Source: Streptomyces sp. NBC_00576
GTDB taxonomy: Bacteria; Actinomycetota; Actinomycetes; Streptomycetales; Streptomycetaceae
Direction of reading: 5' to 3'
Assembly (NCBI RefSeq): GCF_036345175.1
Contig: NZ_CP107780.1
Coordinates: forward strand, 4,898,001 to 4,962,000
DNA: 64,000 nucleotides
The position numbers and the translations under genes were made by a program. This document shows positions 32,880-41,439 of the stretch, piece after piece (positions within the stretch are counted from its first letter, which is position 1; the number at the start of each line of letters is the position of its first letter). The notes beneath the pieces were generated by a model that was not told the origin of the DNA, did no database searches, and saw nothing but the letters and a program-made list of their open reading frames with translations.

Positions 32880-34004
32880 TCAGCTCAAAGACCCCAGCGC
32901 CGACGCGTCGTAAGCCTTCAGCTCGCCCGTCCTGTCCTCCAGGACCTTCGCCGCCCACTCCGGGTCCTGGAGCAGCGCGCGGCCCACGGCCACGAGGTCG
33001 AACTCCTCGTTCTCCAGGCGGTCCAGGAGGTCGTCGATGCTCTTGATCGGGGAGCCCTCGCCCGCGAAGCCCCGGATGAAGTCGCCGTCGAGGCCGACCG
33101 AGCCGACCGTGATGGTGGGCTTGCCGGTGAGCTTCTTCGTCCAGCCGGCCAGGTTGAGGTCCGAGCCGTCGAACTCCGGGAGCCAGTAGCGGCGCGTGGA
33201 GGCGTGGAAGGCGTCGACGCCGGCCGCCGCGAGCGGGGTGAGGATCGACTCCAGCTCCGCGGGGGTCTCGCCGAGGCGGGCGTCGAAGGCGCCCGACTTC
33301 CACTGCGAGTACCGGAAGATGATCGGGAAGGACGCGGACACGGCCTCGCGTACGGCGGCCACGATCTCCGTCGCGAACTTCGTACGGGCGACCAGGTCGC
33401 CCCCGTACGCGTCGGTGCGACGGTTGGTGTCCGCCCACAGGAACTGGTCGATCAGGTAGCCGTGGGCGCCGTGCAGTTCGACTCCGTCGAAGCCGATGCG
33501 CTCGGCGGCCACCGCGGCCTCGACGAACGCGTCGATGACGTCGTCCAGGTCCTCCTGCGTCATCTCCTTGCCACCGCCGGCGGTGCCGTCCAGCCGCAGA
33601 CCGGACGGGCCGACCGGCGGCGCGTCGGCGTACGGGGGCTGCCCGGCCTCCCTCGTCATGCCGATGTGCCACAGCTGCGGCACGATCTTCCCGCCGGCCG
33701 CGTGCACGGCGTCGGCGACCTTCGCCCAACCCGCGAGCTGCTCCTCGCCGTGGAACCGGGGGACGCCGTCACTGTCACCGGCGGATTCGTGTCCGACGTA
33801 CGTGCCCTCGGTGACGATCAGACCGACTCCCGCGCCCGCACGGCGCGCGTAGTACGAGGCCACGTTCTCCCCGGGGACGCCACCGGGCGAGAACTTGCGC
33901 GTCATCGGCGCCATCACGATCCGGTTCGGCACGGTCAGACCGTTCAGCGTGACAGGGCGGGCGAGGACCTGGGCCGCGCGGGAGGTCTGGGCGGGGGCTG
34001 TCAC
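32880..34004 (-). CDS. NADH:flavin oxidoreductase (Old Yellow Enzyme family)
   Basis: The 374-residue TIM-barrel protein has OYE signatures: NRIVMAPMTRKFSPGG, VPQLWHIGMT, FDGVELHGAHGYLIDQFLW, RRTDAYGGDLVAR, RYSQWKSGAFDARLGETP, and VGRALLQDPEWAAKV (FMN phosphate and C-terminal strand). It reduces alkenes activated by carbonyl or nitro groups using FMN and NAD(P)H. GTG 34004 has GAGGAG at the right spacing; upstream in-frame ATGs (34073) lie in the operator region. A 23-base near-palindrome precedes it (34053-34075), which suggests electrophile-responsive control by a MarR-type regulator not adjacent here. Confidence 0.93.
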   Translation of the reverse strand: MTAPAQTSRAAQVLARPVTLNGLTVPNRIVMAPMTRKFSPGGVPGENVASYYARRAGAGVGLIVTEGTYVGHESAGDSDGVPRFHGEEQLAGWAKVADAVHAAGGKIVPQLWHIGMTREAGQPPYADAPPVGPSGLRLDGTAGGGKEMTQEDLDDVIDAFVEAAVAAERIGFDGVELHGAHGYLIDQFLWADTNRRTDAYGGDLVARTKFATEIVAAVREAVSASFPIIFRYSQWKSGAFDARLGETPAELESILTPLAAAGVDAFHASTRRYWLPEFDGSDLNLAGWTKKLTGKPTITVGSVGLDGDFIRGFAGEGSPIKSIDDLLDRLENEEFDLVAVGRALLQDPEWAAKVLEDRTGELKAYDASALGSLS

Positions 34005-34052
34005 GTGGGGGCTCCTCGGAAGGGGACGGGAGACGAACGGAGGTACAGACGC

Positions 34053-34075
34053 AGTTGCTTGCATATGCATCAACT
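34053..34075 (-). promoter_or_regulatory. MarR-like operator upstream of the OYE gene
   Basis: AGTTG, TGCATATGCA (34060-34069) and CAACT form an interrupted palindrome in an otherwise GC-rich region, about 50-70 bases upstream of GTG 34004. TTG-CATATG-CAA palindromes are typical of MarR-family sites. Confidence 0.6.
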
Positions 34076-34150
34076 ACGGCCCTCCGGCCCTCCATTCCGC
34101 CCGCCGGGGAACGCCTGCTGTGATCCCGGCCACTACACGGGATAAACGCC

Positions 34151-34193
34151 CGAGGGCGGCACCCTCCTCGTAAGGAGAAGGGTGCCGCCCTCG
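34151..34193 (-). terminator. strong hairpin terminator of groEL2
   Basis: CGAGGGCGGCACCCTCCTC (34151-34169) pairs almost fully with GGAGAAGGGTGCCGCCCTCG (34174-34193), four-base loop, 32 bases after the groEL2 stop. Confidence 0.85.
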
Positions 34194-34224
34194 GTACGAA
34201 GGACGGTGATCAACCAGAGGTCGA

Positions 34225-35853
<1,629 letters not shown>

Positions 35854-35980
35854 GTGAAGTGGTCCTCCCGGACTGGGGTGGATTGCTCCGGACCGCGCTG
35901 GCGCCCGCGACGGACGGCCTGCCTGCCTCGGTGATTCCTTGCACCACCTGGCCTGCGGACCTCACCCACCCGGTCCTTCG

Positions 35981-36007
35981 TTATCACTCTCACCTTCAGA
36001 GTGCTAA
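35981..36007 (-). promoter_or_regulatory. CIRCE element (promoter-distal copy)
   Basis: TTATCACTC-N9-GAGTGCTAA matches the CIRCE consensus TTAGCACTC-N9-GAGTGCTAA at 17 of 18 arm positions. It lies downstream of the predicted start site, toward groEL2. Confidence 0.88.
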
Positions 36008-36013
36008 CGCCAA

Positions 36014-36042
36014 TAATTAGCACTCGCCCCTACCGAGTGCAA
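36014..36042 (-). promoter_or_regulatory. groEL2 vegetative promoter
   Basis: On the minus strand TTGCAC (36042-36037), a 17-base spacer and TAATTA (36019-36014) form a strong sigma-HrdB-like promoter. Both boxes overlap the second CIRCE copy. Confidence 0.75.
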
Positions 36043-36043
36043 G
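36017..36043 (-). promoter_or_regulatory. CIRCE element (promoter-overlapping copy)
   Basis: TTAGCACTC-N9-GAGTGCAAG matches the CIRCE consensus at 16 of 18 arm positions and covers the -35 to -10 region of the groEL2 promoter. Confidence 0.88.
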
Positions 36044-36158
36044 CGGCTCTCGAAGATCCGCAGGTGAACAGGGGGGTCGCCCACGCCATCCACGGACCGC
36101 CGCAGGCATGCCGACGGGTTGGCCGACAGGTTGGCGGACATGCCGCGGGCATGCCGAA

Positions 36159-36196
36159 GGGCTCGTACCCCGTGAGGTCCCACGGGGTACGAGCCC
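36159..36196 (-). terminator. 16-bp perfect terminator hairpin after the cold-shock gene
   Basis: GGGCTCGTACCCCGTG (36159-36174) pairs perfectly with its complement at 36181-36196 across a six-base loop, 58 bases after the csp stop codon and before the groEL2 promoter. Confidence 0.85.
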
Positions 36197-36253
36197 TTCG
36201 AATCCTTCAACGAAGGAAGAAGAACGTCGCTTGCGATGCGCCGGCGCGTTGCT

Positions 36254-36460
36254 TCAGCTGGTCGCCAGACGGACCATGTCCGCCTGCGGCCCCTTCTGGC
36301 CCTGCGAGATCTCGAAATCGACCCGCTGACCTTCCTCGAGGGTGCGGTAGCCGTCCATCTGAATCGCGCTGTAGTGGACGAAAACATCCGCACCACCGTC
36401 GACCGCGATGAAGCCGTACCCCTTCTCCGCGTTGAACCACTTGACGGTGCCCTGAGCCAT
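36254..36460 (-). CDS. CspA-family cold-shock protein
   Basis: ATG 36460 gives a standard 68-residue CspA protein: MAQGTVKWFNAEKGYGFIAVDGGADVFVHYSAIQ ... FEISQGQKGPQADMV, with RNP1 KGYGFI and RNP2 DVFVH. It binds single-stranded RNA and melts structure. It is a paralogue of the extended Csp at 1132-1515. A predicted promoter at 36573-36600 gives a leader of about 105 bases carrying a hairpin, as for many cold-shock genes. A near-perfect terminator follows. In S. coelicolor the equivalent gene next to groEL2 is a scoF-type csp. Confidence 0.95.
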   Translation of the reverse strand: MAQGTVKWFNAEKGYGFIAVDGGADVFVHYSAIQMDGYRTLEEGQRVDFEISQGQKGPQADMVRLATS

Positions 36461-36816
36461 GCCTAACTCCCCTATTACTGGCCCTTGCACGGATCCGCAC
36501 TTCGCGGATCCGGGTCAGACCTCACCCCCCCAACCGGTGGAGGTGTGCGCCGGAACGCGTCGACCGCGGCCGAATGTATCTGTCCAACTGCCCTCTGCAA
36601 CAGGTCAATCGGACGAGAAATCCGGGCACGCCAGGTCAGTAAATATGCGGAGAATTCACGCGGATTCAGGGCAAGCCGGGCCCCACAAAGAGAACAAAAA
36701 ACGCAAAAGGCCTGCACACTTTGGCTACTTCTCGTTGGGTGCGCGGCAGGAATTAATACGCGTGCGGCGAGCGAAGTGGTGCGGCTTCCCCAACTGTACC
36801 GCGCTCAACCATACAG
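36461..36816 (-). promoter_or_regulatory. cold-shock gene leader and promoter region
   Basis: The region holds a candidate promoter on the minus strand, TTGCAG (36600-36595), 16-base spacer, TACATT (36578-36573). A perfect 8-bp hairpin GGATCCGC-ACTTC-GCGGATCC (36491-36511) lies 31 bases before the start codon. The far part (36601-36816) is less GC-rich than its surroundings and holds no convincing gene; an 80-residue open frame here has no family features. Confidence 0.6.
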
Positions 36817-36853
36817 AATTGCCCCCTCCGCTTCTCTCACGGAGGGGGCAATT
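36817..36853 (-). terminator. 14-bp perfect terminator after the MoaD-like gene
   Basis: AATTGCCCCCTCCG (36817-36830) pairs perfectly with CGGAGGGGGCAATT (36840-36853), nine-base loop. A/T pairs at its base make it a good bidirectional terminator for the thrC-moaD-like unit. Confidence 0.85.
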
Positions 36854-36914
36854 CGATGAACTCTCGGTAATCAATGTTACCGACGGTTACTACTCGCGGG
36901 TATCAAACCCGGGA

Positions 36915-37190
36915 TCAGCCTCCGGCGACCGCCGGAATGATCGACACCCCGGCACCGTCCGGCGTCGCCGTCTCCAGCCCCTGCTCGAACCGGACGTCGT
37001 CGTCGTTGACGTACACGTTGACGAAGCGACGCAGCTTGCCCTGATCGTCGAGCACGCGGGCGGCGATCCCCGTGTGGTTCTTCTCCAGATCAGCGATGAC
37101 CTCAGCGAGGGTCCCACCCTCAGCGGCCACCTCGGCCTGTCCACCGGTGTAGGTACGCAGGATGGTGGGGATGCGGACGGAAACGCTCAC
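36915..37190 (-). CDS. MoaD/ThiS-family ubiquitin-like sulfur carrier protein
   Basis: The 91-residue protein has the ubiquitin-like layout (SVSVRIPTILRTYTGGQAEVAAEGGTLAEVIADLEKNHTGIAARV ... VNVYVNDDDVRF) and ends in the free Gly-Gly (AVAGG) needed for thiocarboxylation. It may carry sulfur for cysteine or methionine-like synthesis (CysO type) or for molybdopterin; neighbouring threonine synthase favours amino-acid metabolism. GTG 37190 has GGAGGT six bases upstream. It follows thrC on the same strand after a 111-base repeat. Confidence 0.88.
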   Translation of the reverse strand: MSVSVRIPTILRTYTGGQAEVAAEGGTLAEVIADLEKNHTGIAARVLDDQGKLRRFVNVYVNDDDVRFEQGLETATPDGAGVSIIPAVAGG

Positions 37191-37211
37191 GATTGACCTC
37201 CGGTCAGGTGG

Positions 37212-37291
37212 AGCGCCCCAAAGGGGCGCGGGGCTGTGCTGGATGTGCGGCTACCGCCGCGTGGGCGCGACCAGCCCCCACGGACCCGCAG
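37212..37291 (+). repeat. Streptomyces interspersed repeat family B, copy 1
   Basis: GCGCCCC-AAA-GGGGCGC (a 7-bp hairpin at 37213-37229) is followed by GGGGCTGTGC, CTACCGCCGCGTGGGCGCGACCAGCCCCCACGG. It fills the gap between thrC and the MoaD-like gene. A shortened copy occurs inside nagA (49843-49888). Confidence 0.7.
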
Positions 37292-37301
37292 ACAACAACG
37301 G

Positions 37302-38621
37302 CTATACGAGGCCGGCGTCCCGGAAAGACTCAAGGCTGGGCCGAATCGTCGCAGTCAGCCCGACGTCGGCCACCGCGTCCAACGTCTTGAGACCGTCCCC
37401 GGTGTTCAACACGACAGTCGTGAGCGTCGGGTCGAGGAGACCATTCTCGATCAGCTTCTTCGCCACACCCACGGTCACCCCACCGGCGGTCTCCGCGAAG
37501 ATCCCTTCCGTACGCGCGAGCAACCGAATCGCGTCGACGATCTGCTCGTCGTTCACGTCCTCCACCGCCCCGCCGGTCCGCCGCGCGATATCCAGCACGT
37601 ACGGCCCGTCCGCCGGGTTGCCGATCGCCAGCGACTTGGCGATGGTGTTGGGCTTCTGCGGCCGTACGACGTCGTGCCCGGCCTTGTAGGCCACGGACAC
37701 CGGCGAGCAGCCCTCCGCCTGGGCGCCGAAGATCTTGTACGGCTTGTCGGCGACCAGCCCGAGCTTGATCAGCTCCTGCAGACCCTTGTCGATCTTCGTG
37801 AGCTGCGACCCGGAGGCGATCGGCACGACGAGCTGGTCCGGCAGCTGCCAGCCGAGCTGCTCGCAGATCTCGTACGCCAGGGTCTTGCTGCCCTCCGCGT
37901 AGTACGGGCGCAAGTTGACGTTGACGAAGCCCCAGCCCTCGCCGACCGGGTCGCCGATCAGCTCGGAGCAGAAGCGGTTCACGTCGTCGTAGTTGCCCTC
38001 GATGCCGACGAGCTCGCCGCCGTACACCGCGGCCATGACGACCTTGCCCTGCTCCAGGTCGTGCGGGATGAACACGCAGGAACGGAAACCGGCCCGGGCG
38101 GCGGCGGCGCCCACGGCACCGGCCAGGTTGCCCGTGGAGGAGCAGGAGAGGGTGGTGAAGTTGAAGGCGCGGGCGGCCTCGATGGCCTGGGCGACGACCC
38201 GGTCCTTGAAGGAGTGGGTCGGGTTGCCGGAGTCGTCCTTGACGAAGAGCTTGCCGGCGTCGACACCCAGCTCACGGGCGAGGTTGTCGGCCTGGACGAG
38301 CTTGGTCCAGCCGGGGTTGATGTTCGGCTTCTCGGCGACGTTCGCGGGGACCGGCAGCAGGGGCGCATAGCGCCAGATGTTCGCGGGTCCCGCTTCGATG
38401 CGCTTGCGGAGTTCCTCGGTGTCGGCCGCCGAATGGATGCCGAAGTCGTAGGCGATCTCCAGCGGGCCGAAACACTCCTCGCAGGCGAACACCGGACCGA
38501 GGGGGACGCGGTGGCCGCATTCGCGGCAGGAGAGTGCGGTGGCGGGACCGAGATCTACAGGGGTGCCGGAGCCGGCAGTGGTGCTCTCGGTGCTCTCGAC
38601 AGTTTGAGTTTGCGCAGCCAT
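37302..38621 (-). CDS. thrC: threonine synthase
   Basis: The 439-residue PLP enzyme has an N-terminal zinc-ribbon-like part (C32-R-E-C35, C47-E-E-C50), FVKDDSGNPTHSFKDR with PLP Lys139, STGNLAGAVGAAAA (phosphate loop), and EGWGFVNVNLRPYYAEGSKTLAYEICEQLGW. It converts O-phosphohomoserine to threonine. ATG 38621 is chosen because the upstream frame (to 38666) lies within a predicted SAM-I riboswitch. That riboswitch ties its expression to methionine/SAM status, which shares the homoserine branch point. The MoaD-like gene follows. Confidence 0.95.
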   Translation of the reverse strand: MAAQTQTVESTESTTAGSGTPVDLGPATALSCRECGHRVPLGPVFACEECFGPLEIAYDFGIHSAADTEELRKRIEAGPANIWRYAPLLPVPANVAEKPNINPGWTKLVQADNLARELGVDAGKLFVKDDSGNPTHSFKDRVVAQAIEAARAFNFTTLSCSSTGNLAGAVGAAAARAGFRSCVFIPHDLEQGKVVMAAVYGGELVGIEGNYDDVNRFCSELIGDPVGEGWGFVNVNLRPYYAEGSKTLAYEICEQLGWQLPDQLVVPIASGSQLTKIDKGLQELIKLGLVADKPYKIFGAQAEGCSPVSVAYKAGHDVVRPQKPNTIAKSLAIGNPADGPYVLDIARRTGGAVEDVNDEQIVDAIRLLARTEGIFAETAGGVTVGVAKKLIENGLLDPTLTTVVLNTGDGLKTLDAVADVGLTATIRPSLESFRDAGLV

Positions 38622-38637
38622 GGAGGCGAGGCCCTTC

Positions 38638-38782
38638 CTCATCTTCCTCACGACGCATTTCGCCATGAGACGGATTTGGCACCTTCCCGAGCCGGCAGCC
38701 TCGCCACATGAACATGCGACAAGACCGGCTGGAGGGTTGCCGGGGCTTCATCGGGCCGTATCCCTCTGCCCCTCTGGATGAG
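38638..38782 (-). promoter_or_regulatory. SAM-I (S-box) type riboswitch upstream of thrC
   Basis: Reading the minus strand, CTCATCCAGAGGGGCAGAGG, then GGCCCGATGAAGCCCCGGCAACC, matches the SAM-I core (CUUAUC-AGAG---GAGGGA-UGGCCC-AUGAA-CCCGGCAACC; given in parts). Helix P1 can form between CTCATC (38782-38777) and GATGAG (38643-38638). The 3' side of P1 runs into the AGGAAGG ribosome site of thrC (38639-38633), so SAM binding is predicted to hide that site and block translation. Confidence 0.85.
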
Positions 38783-38945
38783 CGGTATGAAGTTGTGAGG
38801 TTGTGAACACCGGCGACCTCGGACATGCGATGGTCACCCGCGTTGTTCAAGACTGTAACCGAAGGCTTGGATGGTGGTGGGAGCCGTCCGAACCGCGAGA
38901 TAGAAGATCGCGCTTCCCCCCATGCAACGTAAGGGAGAGCCGCAG

Positions 38946-39890
38946 GTGCTGGAAGACGTCGAGCGCTGGCTCAGCACGCGCTCCTGGTCCGTTGGTGACC
39001 GCCCGCTCAAGAAGCTGATCGCCGCCAAGCGTTCCTCGAACGCCACGGTGAGTGTCGTCCTGCCCGCGCTGAACGAGGAGGAGACGGTCGGCGAGATCGT
39101 CGCCGTCATCCGCCGTGACCTGATGCTGAAGGTCCCGCTCGTCGACGAGATCGTCGTCATCGACTCGGGATCGACCGACCGCACCTCCGAGGTGGCCGCC
39201 GCGGCGGGCGCCCGGGTCGTGCACCGCGACGACATCCTGCCGCGTATCCCGGCCGTACCGGGCAAGGGCGAGGTCCTGTGGCGCTCGCTCCTGGTCACCA
39301 GCGGGGACATCGTCTGCTTCATCGACGCGGACCTGAAGGAGTTCTCGTCGGACTTCGTCTCCGGGATCGTGGGCCCCCTGCTCACGGACCCGGGTGTGGA
39401 TCTCGTCAAGGCGATGTACGACCGCCCGCTCGGCCAGGCAGCGGGCCAGGGCGGCCGGGTCACCGAACTGATGGCCCGCCCCCTCCTCAACATGCACTGG
39501 CCGCAGCTGGCCGGCTTCGTCCAGCCGCTCGGCGGCGAGTACGCGGCCCGCCGCTCACTCCTCGAACAGCTCCCGTTCCCCGTCGGCTACGGCGTGGAGC
39601 TGGGCATGCTGATCGACGCCCTGCACCTGGTGGGCCTGGACGCGTTGGCGCAGGTCGACGTGGGTGTGCGCAAGCACCGCCACCAGGACGGCCAGGCCCT
39701 GGGCCGGATGTCCGCCGCGATCTACCGCACCGCACAGCTCCGGCTGGCCCGCGGCCATCTGATCCGCCCCTCGCTCACCCAGTTCGAGCGCGGAGACAAC
39801 GGTTTCGAACCGCGTACGTACTCGGTGGACACGGAGGAACGCCCGCCGATGGCGGACATCGCGGAGTACGCGAGGAGGAAGGTCGCGTAG
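38946..39890 (+). CDS. gpgS: glucosyl-3-phosphoglycerate synthase-like glycosyltransferase (GT81)
   Basis: The 314-residue GT-A enzyme has TVSVVLPALNEEETVGEIVAVI, VDEIVVIDSGSTDRT, the DxD motif in CFIDADL (127-129), and HWPQLAGFVQPLGGEYAARRSLLEQLPFPVGYGVELGML, all GpgS-like. GpgS transfers glucose to 3-phosphoglycerate for methylglucose lipopolysaccharides or glucosylglycerate. GTG 38946 has GGGAGAG upstream; ATG 38922 lacks a site. The gene is divergent from thrC and precedes otsA, so both may use NDP-glucose in compatible-solute synthesis. The exact acceptor is inferred. Confidence 0.85.
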   Translation: MLEDVERWLSTRSWSVGDRPLKKLIAAKRSSNATVSVVLPALNEEETVGEIVAVIRRDLMLKVPLVDEIVVIDSGSTDRTSEVAAAAGARVVHRDDILPRIPAVPGKGEVLWRSLLVTSGDIVCFIDADLKEFSSDFVSGIVGPLLTDPGVDLVKAMYDRPLGQAAGQGGRVTELMARPLLNMHWPQLAGFVQPLGGEYAARRSLLEQLPFPVGYGVELGMLIDALHLVGLDALAQVDVGVRKHRHQDGQALGRMSAAIYRTAQLRLARGHLIRPSLTQFERGDNGFEPRTYSVDTEERPPMADIAEYARRKVA

Positions 39891-39900
39891 GCCGGGACGA

Positions 39901-39948
39901 GTCCCGGAACAGGCCCGGGAACAGGTCCCGGAACAGGTCCCGGAGCAG
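39901..39948 (+). repeat. four tandem 12-bp units
   Basis: The unit GTCCCGGAACAG occurs four times with small changes in the 136-base gap between gpgS and otsA. The period is exactly 12. Confidence 0.85.
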
Positions 39949-40026
39949 GTCCTGTGCGGTCTTGTATACGGCTGAGGCGTACGTGTGTACGTTTGAGCGT
40001 TTCCGGGCCGGGCTAGGTTGAGGCGT

Positions 40027-41424
40027 ATGGCTTCAACGCAGGGTGTGCAAGGTGAGTACCGGGTGCTGGTCGCGTCCAACCGTGGCCCGGTCACGTACGA
40101 GGTCCGCGAGGACGGCTCGCTGCACGCCCGGCGCGGCGGCGGCGGGCTGGTCTCCGGGCTGTCGGCGATCGGGCCCGACGCGAACGCCCTGTGGGTCTGC
40201 TCGGCCCTCGGCGACGGCGACCGCGAGGCGGTACGGCGGGGAGAGGGCGAGCCGGGCGTGCGCATGCTCGCGATCCCTGCGGCCGTGCACGAGGACGCGT
40301 ACAACGGCATCGCCAACTCGGTGCTCTGGTTCGTGAACCACATGCTGTACCAGACCCCGCTGGAGCCGGTCTTCGACGCGGAGTTCCGGCGCCAGTGGGC
40401 GTCGTACGAGGCCTACAACCGCGCGTTCGCGGCGGCGCTGGCGGACGAGGCGGCCGAGGGCGCGTCGGTGGTGGTCCAGGACTACCACCTGTGCCTGGTC
40501 CCGGGGATGCTGCGCGAACTGCGCCCCGACCTGCGCATCGGGCACTTCTCGCACACGCCGTGGGCACCGGCGGACTACTTCCGGATGCTGCCGTACGACA
40601 TCTCCGAGCAGCTCCTTCGCGGCATGCTCGGCGCGGACCGCCTCGGCTTCCTCACCCGCCGGTGGGCCGACGCGTTCACCGCCTGCTGTAGGGACCTGGT
40701 CGGCGGCCTCGGCGACACGCGGATCGGGGTGCACGGGCTGGGCGCGGACGCGGACTTCCTGCGCAGGCGCGCGCACGAGCCGGACGTCGAGGAGCGGATG
40801 GCCGCGTTGAGGGCCGAGATCGGCGGCGACGGCCGGAAGACGATCGTGCGCGTCGACCGTACCGAGCTGTCGAAGAACATCGTGCGGGGCCTGCTGGCGT
40901 ACCGGCAGTTGCTGGAGGACCGCCCGGAGTGGCAGGAGCGGGTCGTGCACGTGGCGTTCGCATACCCCTCCCGGCAGGACCTGGCGGTGTACCGCGACTA
41001 CACGGCCGAGGTGCAACGGGTGGCGGACGACATCAACTCGGCGTACGGGAGCCCGGGTTGGACCCCGGTCGTCCTCCACGTCAAGGACGACTTCGCCCGC
41101 TCCCTGGCCGCCTACCGCCTCGCCGACGTGGCCCTCGTCAACCCCATCCGCGACGGCATGAACCTCGTCGCCAAGGAGATCCCGGTGGTCTCCGACGAAG
41201 GGTGCGCGCTGGTGCTGTCACGGGAGGCGGGGGCGTACGAGGAGCTGGGCGAGGACGCGATCGTGGTGAACCCGTACGACGTGACACAGACGGCGCGGGC
41301 GCTGGAGGAGGCGCTGAACATGGGGGCCGGCGAACGGGCGGAACGCACGAAGCGGCTGGCCGCGGCGGCGACCGCGCTGCCGCCGGCCCAGTGGTTCCTG
41401 GACCAGCTGAACGCGCTGGGCTGA
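40027..41424 (+). CDS. otsA: trehalose-6-phosphate synthase
   Basis: The 465-residue GT20 enzyme has VASNRGPVTYEV and RRGGGGLVSGLSAI (UDP-glucose loop), NHMLYQTPLEPVF, VVQDYHLCLVPGMLR, GHFSHTPWAPADYF and NPIRDGMNLVAKEIPVVSDEGC. It makes trehalose-6-phosphate from NDP-glucose and glucose-6-phosphate. The phosphatase gene otsB lies 3.3 kb downstream on the opposite strand, separated by a two-gene cassette. TAGGTT (40014-40019), seven bases before ATG 40027, and the lack of a ribosome site suggest a leaderless mRNA. Confidence 0.95.
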   Translation: MASTQGVQGEYRVLVASNRGPVTYEVREDGSLHARRGGGGLVSGLSAIGPDANALWVCSALGDGDREAVRRGEGEPGVRMLAIPAAVHEDAYNGIANSVLWFVNHMLYQTPLEPVFDAEFRRQWASYEAYNRAFAAALADEAAEGASVVVQDYHLCLVPGMLRELRPDLRIGHFSHTPWAPADYFRMLPYDISEQLLRGMLGADRLGFLTRRWADAFTACCRDLVGGLGDTRIGVHGLGADADFLRRRAHEPDVEERMAALRAEIGGDGRKTIVRVDRTELSKNIVRGLLAYRQLLEDRPEWQERVVHVAFAYPSRQDLAVYRDYTAEVQRVADDINSAYGSPGWTPVVLHVKDDFARSLAAYRLADVALVNPIRDGMNLVAKEIPVVSDEGCALVLSREAGAYEELGEDAIVVNPYDVTQTARALEEALNMGAGERAERTKRLAAAATALPPAQWFLDQLNALG

Positions 41425-41439
41425 CGGGCTGTTACTGCT

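Noticed and set aside
35999..36025. GAGTGCTAA-N9-TTAGCACTC as a single CIRCE element
   Set aside because: The arms are in inverted order for CIRCE. It is the junction of two properly oriented elements at 35981-36007 and 36017-36043.
36159..36215. TTCGAATCC next to a strong hairpin, resembling a tRNA T-arm
   Set aside because: There is no acceptor stem, anticodon arm or D-arm; the hairpin is a simple 16-bp terminator.
36475..36717. 80-codon minus-strand frame in the cold-shock leader region
   Set aside because: It lies inside the predicted csp promoter and leader, has no good ribosome site, and no family features.
38622..38666. Upstream ATG 38666 for threonine synthase
   Set aside because: It falls inside the riboswitch and its residues are not conserved; ATG 38621 follows the ribosome site.
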